Shown here: piece after piece, positions 1 through 8,883 of the stretch
How positions within the stretch are numbered: position 1 is the stretch's first letter
Layout of the letters: every line of letters begins with the position of its first letter
Assembly (NCBI RefSeq): GCF_009735645.1
Contig: NZ_CP032550.1
Location: 1,736,001 to 1,800,000, forward strand
Origin: Microbacterium oryzae
GTDB taxonomy: Bacteria > Actinomycetota > Actinomycetes > Actinomycetales > Microbacteriaceae
DNA length: 64,000 nucleotides
Direction of reading: 5' to 3'
Position numbers and translations under genes: made by a program
The notes under the pieces: model-generated
What the model saw: the letters and a program-made list of their open reading frames with translations, nothing else
Told to the model about the DNA's origin: nothing
Databases searched by the model: none

Positions 1-1
1 G

Positions 2-3000
2 ACGGTGCGCCGCAGCGCGCCCTTCCGCACCCTCCCCCGCAGCGCGTTCGAGGCCACACTCGACCTGCTCGCCGGCCGCTACCCCTCGGACGAGTTCGCC
101 GAGCTCCGCCCGCGCCTCGTGTGGGACCGCGACGCCGGCACCCTCACCGGCCGCCCCGGCTCGCAGCGCCTCGCCGTGACGAGCGGAGGGACCATCCCCG
201 ACCGCGGCCTCTTCGGCGTCTTCGTGGCCGGCGAGACCTCCAACGCGCGCGTCGGCGAGCTCGACGAGGAGATGGTCTACGAGTCGCGCGTCAACGACGT
301 CTTCACCCTCGGCACGACGAGCTGGCGCATCGTCGAGATCACCCACGACCGCGTCAACGTGCTGCCCGCCTTCGGGCAGCCCGGCAAGGTGCCGTTCTGG
401 CACGGGGATGGCCTGGGTCGCCCCGCCGAGCTCGGCGAGGCGCTGGGCAGGTTCTCGCGCGAGCTCACGAGCGGCGCCCCTGAGAAGGCCGAGCAGCGGC
501 TGATCGACGCCGGCCTCGACGACAAGGCCCGCGCGAACCTCGTCGCGTACCTCTCCGAGCAGCGCGAGTCCACCGGCACGCTGCCGACCGACCGGACCCT
601 CACCGTCGAGCGCGGGCGCGACGAGGTCGGCGACTGGCGCATCATCCTGCATTCCCCCTACGGCATGCACGTGCACTCGCCGTGGGCGCTGGCGGTCAAC
701 GCGCGCATCCGCGAGCGTCTGGGCGTCGAGGGGTCGGCGGTCGCTAGCGACGACGGCATCATCGCGCGCATCCCCGACACCGAGGCCGAGCCGCCGGGCG
801 CCGAGCTGTTCGTCTTCGACCCCGACGAGCTCGAGCAGATCGTCACCGACGAGGTCGGCGGGTCGGCCCTGTTCGCCTCGCGCTTCCGCGAGTGCGCCGC
901 GCGGGCCCTCCTCATGCCGCGCCTCAACCCCGGCAAGCGCATGCCCCTGTGGCAGCAGCGCCAGCGATCGGCAGCCCTCCTCGAGGTGGCCAAGCGCCAT
1001 CCGACCTTCCCGATCATCCTCGAGACGCTGCGCGAGGTCCTCCAGGACGTCTACGACCTCCCCGCCCTCCTCCGCGTCGCGCGCGGCATCGGCGAGCGCC
1101 GCATCCGCCTCATCGAGACCGAGCCGTCGCAGCCGTCGCCCTTCGCCCGCGAGCTGCTCTTCGGCTACGTCGGCGCGTTCATGTACGAGGGCGACTCGCC
1201 CCTCGCCGAGCGTCGCGCGGCCGCGCTCTCCGTCGACCCCGCGCTCCTCAGCGAGCTGCTGGGCAAGGTCGAGATGCGCGAGCTCCTCGATCCGGATGTC
1301 CTCGCCCAGTACGAGCGCGAGGTCCAGCGACTCGATCCCGAGCGCCACGCACGCGGGCTCGAGGGCGTCGCCGACCTCCTCCGCGTCCTCGGACCGCTCA
1401 GCGTCGCCGAGGTCGCCGAGCGCCTCGAGGCACCGGATGGCGCGAGCGACGATGCCGTTCGAGACTCCGCGGCTCTGGAGGCGGCCGCCTCCGGTCACCT
1501 GGCGGCCCTCGTCGACGCGCGCCGCGCCATCCGCGTCTCGTTCGCGGGAGCCGATCGGTTCGCCGCGATCGAGGATGCCGGACGCCTGCGCGATGCGCTC
1601 GGCACGGCGCTTCCCGTCGGCGTGCCGGTGGCGTTCCTCGAGCCGCTCGCCGACCCGCTCGCCGACCTCGTCTCGCGCTACGCCCGCACGCACGGCCCCT
1701 TCACCACCGACGCCGTCGCGACACGGCTCGGCATCGGCGCGGCCGTCGCCCGGCACACGCTGCAGCGGCTCGAGGCGCAGGGGCGGCTCTCGAGCGGCTT
1801 CTTCCTCCCCGAGCGCGACGGCGTGCCGCTGTCCGACGAGGTGGAGTGGTGCGACGCGGAGGCGCTGCGCCGCATCCGCATGCGCTCGCTCGCCGCGCTC
1901 CGCGGCAGCGTCGAGCCGGTGCCACCCGACGCGTTCGCGCGCTTCCTGCCCGATTGGCAGCACGTGACGCGTCCGCTCGAGGGCATCGACGGCGTCGCCG
2001 CGGTCATCGACCAGCTCGCCGGCGTGCCGATCCCCGCGAGCGCGTGGGAGTCGCTCGTCCTCCCCTCCCGCGTGCGCGATTACACGCCGGCGATGCTCGA
2101 CGAGCTGACGGCGACGGGCGAGGTCGTGTGGTCCGGTCACGGCTCGCTGCCGGGGCGCGACGGCTGGGTCGCGCTGCATCCGGCAGACGCCGTGCCGTTC
2201 ACCGCACCCGACCCCGAGGGCGAGCTCGCCGAGGGGTCGCTCGAGGCGCAGCTGGTCGCGGCGCTGACCGGCGGCGGCGCGTACTTCGCCAGCCAGCTGC
2301 GGGAGGCCACCGGCGCCGAGAACGAGCAGGCCGTCGTCGCGGCGCTGTGGAATCTCGTCTGGTCGGGGCGCGTGACGAACGACACGTTCGCGCCGCTGCG
2401 GACGCTGCTCGGCGGCGGCTCGCAGAGCCACAAGGTCGCACGGCGCACCCCGCGCGCGCGGATGTACCGCGGCGTGGCCCTGCGGCCGACGGCCATGGCC
2501 GCGCCGCCTCGTCCGCCCGCGCTCGGCGGACGGTGGTCCCTCCTCCCGGCGCCCGAACCCGACGCGTCGGTCCGCGCGACAGCGAGCGCATCGCTCCTCC
2601 TCGACCGGTACGGCGTCGTCACGCGGGGCTCCGTGCAGAGCGAGCAGGTGCCAGGCGGGTTCGCGCAGGTGTACCGGATCCTCGCCGGCTTCGAGCAGGC
2701 CGGGCACTGCCGACGCGGCTACCTCATCGAGCAGCTGGGCGCCGCGCAGTTCGCCGCCTCGGCCACGATCGACCGCCTGCGGCAGTTCGCGTCCGTGCCG
2801 GACCCCGCGCCCCTGCGCCCCCTCACCCTGGCCGCGACCGACCCCGCCAACCCCTACGGGGCGGCTCTCGGATGGCCGGCACTCGAGCAGGTCAAGCATC
2901 GCCCGGGACGCAAGGCGGGCGGCCTGGTCGTGCTCATCGACGGCGAGCTCATCCTGTATCTCGAGCGCGGCGGCCGGACCGTGCTGCAGTTCGTCGACGA

Positions 3001-3187
3001 CGAGGAGCGCCTCGCCGCCGCCTGCGCGGACCTCGTCGCCACCGCCCGCGCTCGACGCCTGGAGACGCTGACGGTGGAGCAGGTCAACGGCGAGTTCGTC
3101 TTCGGCACCGCCCTCGGGCGCGCGCTGCGGGTGGCGGGCTTCGTGGAGACGACGAAGGGCCTCACGCTGCGCAAGGAACGGAGCTGA
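2..3187 (+). CDS. lhr: Lhr-type ATP-dependent helicase, C-terminal part (5' end outside window)
   Basis: The frame is open to the window edge, so the gene starts upstream; the GTG at 5 is only the first in-frame start visible. The 1,061 visible codons match the large C-terminal region of Lhr (winged-helix, beta-barrel and the long Lhr C-terminal domain), with the family's typical run ending in a TTKGLTLR-type tail. The two RecA-like motor domains (about 450-500 residues, with Walker A/B) must lie upstream. Lhr is a 3'-to-5' DNA translocase/helicase linked to DNA repair in mycobacteria. It is followed after one base by a nei-type glycosylase, the same order as the adjacent lhr and nei genes of Mycobacterium, which supports a repair operon. 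Confidence 0.93.
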   Translation, partial: TVRRSAPFRTLPRSAFEATLDLLAGRYPSDEFAELRPRLVWDRDAGTLTGRPGSQRLAVTSGGTIPDRGLFGVFVAGETSNARVGELDEEMVYESRVNDVFTLGTTSWRIVEITHDRVNVLPAFGQPGKVPFWHGDGLGRPAELGEALGRFSRELTSGAPEKAEQRLIDAGLDDKARANLVAYLSEQRESTGTLPTDRTLTVERGRDEVGDWRIILHSPYGMHVHSPWALAVNARIRERLGVEGSAVASDDGIIARIPDTEAEPPGAELFVFDPDELEQIVTDEVGGSALFASRFRECAARALLMPRLNPGKRMPLWQQRQRSAALLEVAKRHPTFPIILETLREVLQDVYDLPALLRVARGIGERRIRLIETEPSQPSPFARELLFGYVGAFMYEGDSPLAERRAAALSVDPALLSELLGKVEMRELLDPDVLAQYEREVQRLDPERHARGLEGVADLLRVLGPLSVAEVAERLEAPDGASDDAVRDSAALEAAASGHLAALVDARRAIRVSFAGADRFAAIEDAGRLRDALGTALPVGVPVAFLEPLADPLADLVSRYARTHGPFTTDAVATRLGIGAAVARHTLQRLEAQGRLSSGFFLPERDGVPLSDEVEWCDAEALRRIRMRSLAALRGSVEPVPPDAFARFLPDWQHVTRPLEGIDGVAAVIDQLAGVPIPASAWESLVLPSRVRDYTPAMLDELTATGEVVWSGHGSLPGRDGWVALHPADAVPFTAPDPEGELAEGSLEAQLVAALTGGGAYFASQLREATGAENEQAVVAALWNLVWSGRVTNDTFAPLRTLLGGGSQSHKVARRTPRARMYRGVALRPTAMAAPPRPPALGGRWSLLPAPEPDASVRATASASLLLDRYGVVTRGSVQSEQVPGGFAQVYRILAGFEQAGHCRRGYLIEQLGAAQFAASATIDRLRQFASVPDPAPLRPLTLAATDPANPYGAALGWPALEQVKHRPGRKAGGLVVLIDGELILYLERGGRTVLQFVDDEERLAAACADLVATARARRLETLTVEQVNGEFVFGTALGRALRVAGFVETTKGLTLRKERS

Positions 3188-3188
3188 C

Positions 3189-3962
3189 GTGCCCGAGGGC
3201 GATACCGTCCACCGCGCCGCACGCCGGCTGAACACCGCGCTCGCCGGTCGGGTCGTCACGCGCTTCGACCTGCGGGTGCCGCAGGCGGCGACGGCCGACC
3301 TCCGCGGCGAGACCGTGCATGACGTCGTCGCGCGCGGCAAGCACCTCCTGCACCGCATCGGCGAGTACACCCTCCACACGCACCTGCGCATGGAGGGCGA
3401 GTGGCACGTGTACGTCGACGGCGCGCGCTGGCGCCGTCCCGCGTACCAGGCGCGCGCGATCGTCGCGGTCGAGCGCGTGGAGGCGGTGGGCTTCGAGCTC
3501 GGCGTCGTCGAGCTGCTGCGCACGCGCGACGAGGAGCAGGCCGTGGGCTACCTCGGCCCCGATCCCCTCGGGCCCGACTGGGACCCGGACGAGGCCGCGC
3601 GGCGCCTGGCCGCCGACACCCGCGCCGCGCACGTGGCGCTGCTCGATCAGCGGAACGTCGCGGGATTCGGCACGGTCTTCGTGAACGAGATCCTGTTCCT
3701 CCGCGGCGTGCTGCCCACGCGCCCGATGGCGGAGGTGGACACGGCGGCGCTCGTCGCCCTGGGCGCGCGGACCATCCGCCGCAATGTGGAGGAGCGCAAG
3801 CGCACCTTCACGGGCGACGCGCGCCCCGGCCAGGGGATGTGGGTCTACGGACGCGAGCGGAAGCCCTGCCGGCGCTGCGGCACGCCGATCCGGATGACGC
3901 ATCTGGGCGCGGACCCCACGAAGGAGCGGCTCGCCTTCTGGTGTCCGGTCTGCCAGAGCTGA
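3189..3962 (+). CDS. nei: Fpg/Nei-family DNA glycosylase (endonuclease VIII-like)
   Basis: 257 aa, normal length for the family. The mature N-terminus PEGDTV gives the catalytic Pro2 and Glu3 of the Fpg/Nei fold; a GKHLL segment near residue 50 fits the conserved lysine. The C-terminus carries a zinc finger with CRRC and CPVC pairs. These enzymes excise oxidised bases and nick the strand by beta/delta elimination. The GTG start at 3189 is fixed because the protein must begin M-P-E, and it lies one base after the lhr stop, so the two genes are translationally coupled. Nei rather than Fpg is favoured by the PEGDT start (Fpg usually has PELPE). Confidence 0.93.
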   Translation: MPEGDTVHRAARRLNTALAGRVVTRFDLRVPQAATADLRGETVHDVVARGKHLLHRIGEYTLHTHLRMEGEWHVYVDGARWRRPAYQARAIVAVERVEAVGFELGVVELLRTRDEEQAVGYLGPDPLGPDWDPDEAARRLAADTRAAHVALLDQRNVAGFGTVFVNEILFLRGVLPTRPMAEVDTAALVALGARTIRRNVEERKRTFTGDARPGQGMWVYGRERKPCRRCGTPIRMTHLGADPTKERLAFWCPVCQS

Positions 3963-4020
3963 GCCGGAGCACGCCCTGAGGCGCTCAGGCTCTCACGCGC
4001 TCGCCCACCCGAGACAGAAC

Positions 4021-4047
4021 GACGGCCCCGGCGGTGCCGGGGCCGTC
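4021..4047. terminator. Intrinsic terminator between convergent genes
   Basis: Perfect 10-bp stem GACGGCCCCG (4021-4030) with its complement (4038-4047), extendable to 12 bp with a 3-nt loop. It lies between the 3' ends of nei (+) and the hexapeptide-repeat gene (-) and can serve both. No U-tract, as is common in high-GC actinobacteria. Confidence 0.75.
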
Positions 4048-4053
4048 GAGGCT

Positions 4054-4461
4054 TCACGCTGCGAGCAGGAAGCCCTTGCGGTCGGTGGTGACAGCCATGC
4101 CCTCGCGGATGGTCTCGTCGTCGCCGATGCGGGATCCGGGTGCGACGCGCGCGCCCTCCCCCACGTTGGTGCGGACTCCGATGTGAGCGCTCGCGCCGAT
4201 CATGGCGCCGGGGCCGATGTGGGCCCCCGCTTCGATCGTCGCCTTCGGCCCGATGAGCGCGTTGGAGTCGATCCACGCGCCGCTCGCGACGCGCGCTCCC
4301 GCGGAGATCCGCGCCCCCGGTTCGACATAAGCGCCCGCTTCCACACGCGCGTCGGGATGGACCTTCGCACCGGTGGCGATCAGTCCACGTCCGTTCACAT
4401 GCTTGCGATAGCGCAGCTGTTCGCCGTGGTCATTCTCGATGTCGATGTAGTTCTTACCCAC
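4054..4461 (-). CDS. Hexapeptide-repeat (left-handed beta-helix) protein
   Basis: 135 aa. From about residue 30 to 120 the sequence is a run of [AIV]-G-x-x-A-x hexapeptides (for example VEAGAY, ISAGAR, IEAGAH, VGEGAR), the signature of left-handed beta-helix proteins related to LpxA-type acyltransferases and gamma carbonic anhydrases. The N-terminal part (DIENDHGEQLRYRK) is not a recognised domain. It is much shorter than typical acyltransferases and no catalytic His is clearly placed, so it may be only a structural helix or a partner protein. It stands alone, with a bidirectional terminator on its 3' side. Confidence 0.75.
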   Translation of the reverse strand: MGKNYIDIENDHGEQLRYRKHVNGRGLIATGAKVHPDARVEAGAYVEPGARISAGARVASGAWIDSNALIGPKATIEAGAHIGPGAMIGASAHIGVRTNVGEGARVAPGSRIGDDETIREGMAVTTDRKGFLLAA

Positions 4462-4649
4462 GATGCCCTTCTGCGGCCCCGGGCGAGGCCGGACACCTGA
4501 GACAACGCGTCACCCGCGGAAGGTATTCCCGTGAATGAACAATCTCGCTGCTGCTCGGTGTCCCCGTCTCGACGGGGGCGTTCTGGTTGTTATCGGCGGT
4601 TTCGGTTGGGCGGATCACCCGCGGGCGCCCGCGCGCGTAGGCTGACGGG

Positions 4650-5366
4650 ATGGCGCACCGCAAGGCATCTGCACCCCGCGGTGGGGGCGCGCGGCAGCCG
4701 CGGAAGACGACGCGCAGCGCGACGCCGAGACGCGCGGACGTCCAGCGCCCCGCTCCCGCACCCGTCGAGGATCCGCGCACCTTCCGTCTGGGCGTGATCC
4801 CGGGCGCGACGCCGGGCCGCTGGGTGGATCGATGGCACGAGCGGAAGCCGCACGTGCATCTCGAGCTCGTGCCGCTCGCCGTCGCCGAGCAGCGCTCCGC
4901 TCTCGACGAGGGCCGCGTCGACGCCGCGATCGTGCGCCGTCCGCTCGAGGAGGACGGCCTCCACGTCATCGCGATGTACGACGAGCTGCCCGTCGTGGTC
5001 GTCGCGAGCGATTCCGACCTCACGGTCGTCGACGAGCTCGAGGCGTCCGACCTCGCGGGATCGGTGCTCATCGTCCCGAAGGACGACGTCCTCGGGCCGC
5101 TCGACCTGGCCGGCACCATCCCGCCGGTCTTCGAGGCGCCGGGCACCACCGAGGACGCGATCGCGACGGTCGCCACCGGCGTCGGCGTGACCGTCGTTCC
5201 CATGTCGCTCGCCCGGCTGCATCACCGGCGCGACGTCACGTACCGTCCGCTCGTCGGCGGGCCGGTCTCCGCGGTCGCCTTCGCCTGGCTGCGCGACCGC
5301 GACTCCGACGACGTGCAGGACTTCGTGGGCATCCTCCGCGGTCGGACGGCGAACTCCTCGCGCTGA
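4650..5366 (+). CDS. LysR-type substrate-binding domain protein lacking the HTH
   Basis: 238 aa. After a basic, low-complexity N-terminus (about 40 residues rich in Arg, Pro, Ala), the rest resembles the effector-binding domain of LysR regulators: FRLGVIPGATPG at the start, then a DAAIVRRPL segment and a late ATVATGVGVTVVP segment typical of periplasmic-binding folds. No winged HTH is present. It could bind DNA through the basic tail or only sense a ligand; this is unknown. A TAGGCT hexamer at 4638-4643 lies 6 nt before the ATG with no Shine-Dalgarno, so the mRNA is probably leaderless. Confidence 0.75.
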   Translation: MAHRKASAPRGGGARQPRKTTRSATPRRADVQRPAPAPVEDPRTFRLGVIPGATPGRWVDRWHERKPHVHLELVPLAVAEQRSALDEGRVDAAIVRRPLEEDGLHVIAMYDELPVVVVASDSDLTVVDELEASDLAGSVLIVPKDDVLGPLDLAGTIPPVFEAPGTTEDAIATVATGVGVTVVPMSLARLHHRRDVTYRPLVGGPVSAVAFAWLRDRDSDDVQDFVGILRGRTANSSR

Positions 5367-5371
5367 GGCGT

Positions 5372-6175
5372 TCATGCGCGCCGCGCTCCCCGGCTCAGAC
5401 GGAACACCACGGCCGCGACGAGCACGATGACGGCCACCGTGACCGCGGTGACGCCGATGGCCGCGCTCGCGGGCTCGTCCGACAGCCGCCCCACCGCGAG
5501 CCACGAGAGCCCCCACGCGAGCGCGAGAGCGGGCGCCAGTCGGCCGCGCCCCCGCCATCCGAGGGCCACGCCGATCAGCGCGACCACCGCGAGCACGGCG
5601 ATGCCGAACACGGCGGCGGCGTCGGCCCAGTCAGCGGGCGCCGTCTGGGTGAGCCAGGCGGCGGTGTTCGCCACCGTCGCGAGCGTCACCCAGCCGAGGT
5701 GCAGACCGGTGACACCGTCGACGAGCACCGCCGAGACGACGCCGTCGCCCGGCGCGCGGACGGCGACCCGGAAGGTGACGGCGAGCACGGCGGCGAGCGC
5801 GAAGATGACCGCCACGGTGGCGGGGAGGTTCAGGAACTGCGCGGCGAGCAGCCAGCAGCCGTTGAGCACCTCGGAGGCGGCGATCCACCATCCGATCGCA
5901 CGCTGCCGGGGGTTGACGCGCTGCCCCGGCAGCGCCTGCCAGACCGCGTACAGCACGAGGCCGATGTAGATCGGGGTCCAGATGGAGAAGGCGGGACGAG
6001 CGGGAGCGAGATACGAGGCGTCGGCGTCGAGCGCGCCGCCCTGCAGGTCCTGCACGGCCGTGCCGCCGAAGAGGCCCACGCCGACCATGGCCGCGACGAG
6101 CATGAAGCAGGTGGCCGAGATCACGGCGACCTGCCGCAGGATGTCCCGCCCTCCCGCCTTCCGCGTCGTGTCCAT
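5372..6175 (-). CDS. TspO/MBR-family tryptophan-rich membrane protein
   Basis: 267 aa integral membrane protein with about seven hydrophobic segments. The ARPAFSIWTPIYIGLVLYAVWQ region (about residues 57-78) matches the conserved Trp-Pro core of TspO/CrtK proteins. Canonical bacterial TspO has about 160 aa and five helices, so this is the longer form found in actinobacteria. TspO proteins bind porphyrins and other tetrapyrroles; the ligand here is unknown. It converges with the LysR-domain gene with only a few bases between stops. Confidence 0.8.
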   Translation of the reverse strand: MDTTRKAGGRDILRQVAVISATCFMLVAAMVGVGLFGGTAVQDLQGGALDADASYLAPARPAFSIWTPIYIGLVLYAVWQALPGQRVNPRQRAIGWWIAASEVLNGCWLLAAQFLNLPATVAVIFALAAVLAVTFRVAVRAPGDGVVSAVLVDGVTGLHLGWVTLATVANTAAWLTQTAPADWADAAAVFGIAVLAVVALIGVALGWRGRGRLAPALALAWGLSWLAVGRLSDEPASAAIGVTAVTVAVIVLVAAVVFRLSRGARRA

Positions 6176-6240
6176 GCGCCCACGCTAACTTCGGCGCGGG
6201 CCTGGAATCCGGGGGTTGACAGAGGCCCCCGGCGAGATCG

Positions 6241-6717
6241 CTAGCCGCCCAGGAGCTCGATCTGCTCCGCGAGGTAGGGCGCGAGCGGCCGCAGGAAACC
6301 GGCCGACGACCACCTCACCATCAGGGCGCCGTCCTGCCAGGAGAGCGGGCCATCCGCCGCGCCGCGGGCGACCGCATCGACATCGACGGGCGTCCAGTCG
6401 ACGTGCAGCGTCTCGCCCTCCGCGAAGCCGCCGCGGAACGCCGCTGCCCGCACCTCGGCCCGCTGCCGCTGCGACTCCGCCGCGTAGCCGCGGCGCACCT
6501 CCTCGGCCGCGCGCAGGATGGTCCCGGTCGCGAGGAGCGCGTCGTCCGTCAGCAGGAGCACGCCCAGGTGCCACGCCTCCCCGACCCGGACGATGCGGGG
6601 CCGCCCGCCGAGCGCGCTGCGCAGGCGCCCGGGGCGACGCAGCTCGCCGAGCCCCTCGCGCGGTCGAGCGACCAGGCGCGAGCGCGCGTCGGCCAGCAGC
6701 CCGTGCAGATCGTCCAC
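6241..6717 (-). CDS. Conserved hypothetical protein
   Basis: 158 aa, soluble, Arg/Ala/Leu rich, no signal peptide or membrane segment. I recognise no catalytic motif. The sequence has an ordered hydrophobic pattern (RIVRVGEAWHLGVLLLTDDALLATG about residues 40-64) that looks like real coding, and codon third positions are GC-rich like its neighbours. It lies 22 bp downstream of the (p)ppGpp synthetase gene on the same strand, so the two are probably cotranscribed. Confidence 0.6.
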   Translation of the reverse strand: MDDLHGLLADARSRLVARPREGLGELRRPGRLRSALGGRPRIVRVGEAWHLGVLLLTDDALLATGTILRAAEEVRRGYAAESQRQRAEVRAAAFRGGFAEGETLHVDWTPVDVDAVARGAADGPLSWQDGALMVRWSSAGFLRPLAPYLAEQIELLGG

Positions 6718-6739
6718 GGGCCCACCCTACGACGCGGCG

Positions 6740-7453
6740 CTACGCCGGGGTCGGGCTGTCGTCGTCTGTGCGCGCCAGCAGCTGCAGCGGAGCGATCGGC
6801 GCGGGGCGCTCGCCGTGCAGCTCCCGGTGGAGCCGCTCCATCCGGTCATCGAGCTCGGCCGCGGTGAGCGCGGCGTCACGCAGGCTGTCGGTGAGCCGAG
6901 CGGGCACCTGGCTGGCGTACTTGTAGTAGATCTTGTGCTCGAGGCTGGCCCAGAAGTCCATGGCGATGGTGCGGAACTGCACCTCCACGGGCACCGGCAC
7001 CGTTCCCGTGGAGAGGAACACCGGCACCTCGACGATCGCGTGCAGGCTCTTGTAGCCGTTCGGCTTCGGGTGCGCGATGTAGTCCTTCACCTGGACGACG
7101 GTCACGTCGTCCTGACCGGCGAGCAGATGGAACAGCCGGTAGGCGTCGGTGACGAAGCTGCACGTGACGCGGACGCCGGCGATGTCGAGCAGCTGCGAGC
7201 GGATGGCCTCGATCGTCGGCTCGATGCCCTTGCGATCCGCCTTCTCGGCGATGCTGTCGAGCGTCTTCAGCCGGCTGGAGACGTGCTCGATCGGGTTGTA
7301 GGAGTGCTGCTGCTCGAAGTCCTCGCGCAGGATGGAGAGCTTCGTCTCGATCTCGCGCATGCCGAAGCGGTATTCGTTGAGGAATCGCTGCATCTCGTCG
7401 CGCATCGCCCGCGCCTGCTCGAGCATGTCGTCGTCGACGGGGATCGAGCTCAT
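6740..7453 (-). CDS. Small alarmone synthetase (GTP pyrophosphokinase, RelA/SpoT domain)
   Basis: 237 aa with the start chosen at ATG 7453 (MSSIPVDDD); an upstream in-frame start at 7531 would add a non-conserved basic leader. The RelA/SpoT synthetase domain is clear: SRLKTLDSI, the LLDIAGVRV strand (about residues 88-96), HPKPNGYKSLH and VEVQFRTIAMDFWASLEHK. There is no HD hydrolase, TGS or ACT domain, so it is a single-domain synthetase that would make (p)ppGpp from ATP and GDP/GTP during stress. Expression is likely set transcriptionally, as for other small synthetases; no specific control site was seen. Confidence 0.9.
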   Translation of the reverse strand: MSSIPVDDDMLEQARAMRDEMQRFLNEYRFGMREIETKLSILREDFEQQHSYNPIEHVSSRLKTLDSIAEKADRKGIEPTIEAIRSQLLDIAGVRVTCSFVTDAYRLFHLLAGQDDVTVVQVKDYIAHPKPNGYKSLHAIVEVPVFLSTGTVPVPVEVQFRTIAMDFWASLEHKIYYKYASQVPARLTDSLRDAALTAAELDDRMERLHRELHGERPAPIAPLQLLARTDDDSPTPA

Positions 7454-7523
7454 GCCCCTCACGCTAGGAGAAGGCGCTATGGGGCTCCTGTGAGAGCGGC
7501 GCTTCCGGGCTACTGTGAGCGCC

Positions 7524-7829
7524 ATGGGCACTCTCCACTACGGCGCGGCTGCCACGGCGGTACACATCGAGGACCGCGCGCTGGCGCACCTGAAGGTCGT
7601 CATCATCAGCAAGCTCCGCCGCGGCGAGAGCTTCTCCGTCTCGTGGTGCCATGCGCACGGGCGCACCACCCTGTGGGTGCATCCGGCGATCCCGCTGCGG
7701 TTCGTCTTCGAGACCGAGGAGGCGCCTGCCCTCAACCGCGCGTGGCTCGAGGAGCTGGCTCAGTCTGCCAACGCCCTCGGCGGGATCACGCTCGTGAAGG
7801 AGCAGGTGGAGGACGACGAGACGGCGTGA
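7524..7829 (+). CDS. DUF7882-type small protein (paralogue 1)
   Basis: 101 aa. Start MGTLHYG at 7524 was chosen by alignment with its paralogue on the other strand (MGKFIYG). Shared blocks: LAHL(K/R)(V/I)V, KLRR, the WxHPA(I/V)PL(R/Q)F core and LNRxWL(E/D)EL. Databases often mislabel such proteins as ATP-dependent DNA ligases, but they are far too short and have no KxDG motif. Function unknown. TACTGT at 7511-7516, 7 nt before the ATG, and no Shine-Dalgarno suggest a leaderless transcript. It converges with the paralogue at 7879-8205. Confidence 0.78.
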   Translation: MGTLHYGAAATAVHIEDRALAHLKVVIISKLRRGESFSVSWCHAHGRTTLWVHPAIPLRFVFETEEAPALNRAWLEELAQSANALGGITLVKEQVEDDETA

Positions 7830-7878
7830 TTCTTCCGACGATCGTCGGAGACGGGCCTCGAATCGCCCGCGTGTCGGG

Positions 7879-8205
7879 TCAGACCGGGTCGGCCGCGGGC
7901 GCCTCGACGGGCTCCGTCGGCTCGGGCATGATCGTCAGGCCGGAGGGTCCGCTGGCCGCCTTCATGAGCTCGTCGAGCCACAGGCGGTTGAGGCGCGGCG
8001 AGCGCCCGCCGGAGAACTGGAACTGGAGCGGCACGGCCGGGTGCAGCCAGAAGCTGCGGCGTCCGGTGCCCTCGCCGAGCGAAGCGTCGAACATGAAGGG
8101 CTCAGACCGGCGGAGCTTGTTCATGACGACGATGCGCAGATGCGCAAGCGTGCGATCGTCGAGTTCGACCGAGTCGCCGCCGAGTCCGTAGATGAATTTG
8201 CCCAC
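7879..8205 (-). CDS. DUF7882-type small protein (paralogue 2)
   Basis: 108 aa, homologous over its whole length to the convergent gene at 7524-7829: the WLHPAVPLQFQF core matches WVHPAIPLRFVF, and LRIVVMNKLRR matches LKVVIISKLRR. The C-terminal 15 residues are acidic and Pro-rich and differ. The pair probably arose by an inverted duplication. No enzyme motif, no membrane segment. Function unknown. Confidence 0.76.
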   Translation of the reverse strand: MGKFIYGLGGDSVELDDRTLAHLRIVVMNKLRRSEPFMFDASLGEGTGRRSFWLHPAVPLQFQFSGGRSPRLNRLWLDELMKAASGPSGLTIMPEPTEPVEAPAADPV

Positions 8206-8260
8206 GGGCCGAGCTTAGCCGCAATGCCCGCCGAACAGGTGTAGCGCAGTGGCCGTCTCG

Positions 8261-8689
8261 TCACGTCACCGACGAGCGCCGCGCCTCCATGAACTGCTTG
8301 AACCGCTGGAGGTCCTGCTCGGCCTGCCGAGGGTCCACTCCCACCGACGCGCCGAACGACTCGAGCATCCCCTCCGGCTCCCACTCCATCCGCAGGGTGA
8401 CGCGCGTGCTGTCCCCCGACTCCGCGAGCTCGACGAGCCCGCGATGGAAGACGCCGTCGGTGCTCTGCCATTCGATGCGACGTTCGGGAGTCTGCTCGAC
8501 GATGTCGGCGTAGAACTCCTCGGTGAAGCCGTCGAGATTCACCGCCCAGCGGGATCGGACGCGATCGATCGGAAGCACCGACCACACCGCGCCGAGGTAC
8601 TCGGGGAAGCTCTCCACCTGCGTCCACTGCTGATAGACCTCGGCGATGGGCGCGTCGACCTCGATCTCGGCAACGAGCGACGTGACCAT
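8261..8689 (-). CDS. SRPBCC-family (START/Bet v1-like) protein
   Basis: 142 aa from ATG 8689, which has a strong AGGAGG 8 nt upstream; the longer frame from 8767 adds an unconserved Arg-rich leader. The layout is that of polyketide cyclase/dehydrase-like SRPBCC proteins: an initial beta strand (LVAEIEVDAPIAEVYQQW), then the SFPEYLGAV segment, strands around WQSTDGVFHRG, and a long C-terminal helix (QAEQDLQRFKQFMEAR). Such proteins bind hydrophobic ligands in a helix-grip cavity; the ligand cannot be told. Monocistronic. Confidence 0.85.
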   Translation of the reverse strand: MVTSLVAEIEVDAPIAEVYQQWTQVESFPEYLGAVWSVLPIDRVRSRWAVNLDGFTEEFYADIVEQTPERRIEWQSTDGVFHRGLVELAESGDSTRVTLRMEWEPEGMLESFGASVGVDPRQAEQDLQRFKQFMEARRSSVT

Positions 8690-8883
8690 GGCGATTTCCC
8701 TCCTGCGGGTCTCGACGAGTCGACCCCGCCTGCGGCTACGGTAGGCAAGCCTTCCTCCGGAGTACACGGGTTGACGGACGGAACGTCACCCTGTAACCGC
8801 ATGGGTGCGTGACACCTACTCTTCGGGACGGCGATGCGTCAAGACCTCGGCGCCGACAGCAGGGTCCGACCTAGCCTGGCGGC

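Noticed and set aside
6518-8191. 557-codon plus-strand frame
   Set aside because: Antisense to the alarmone synthetase and in conflict with the DUF7882 gene; no domain.
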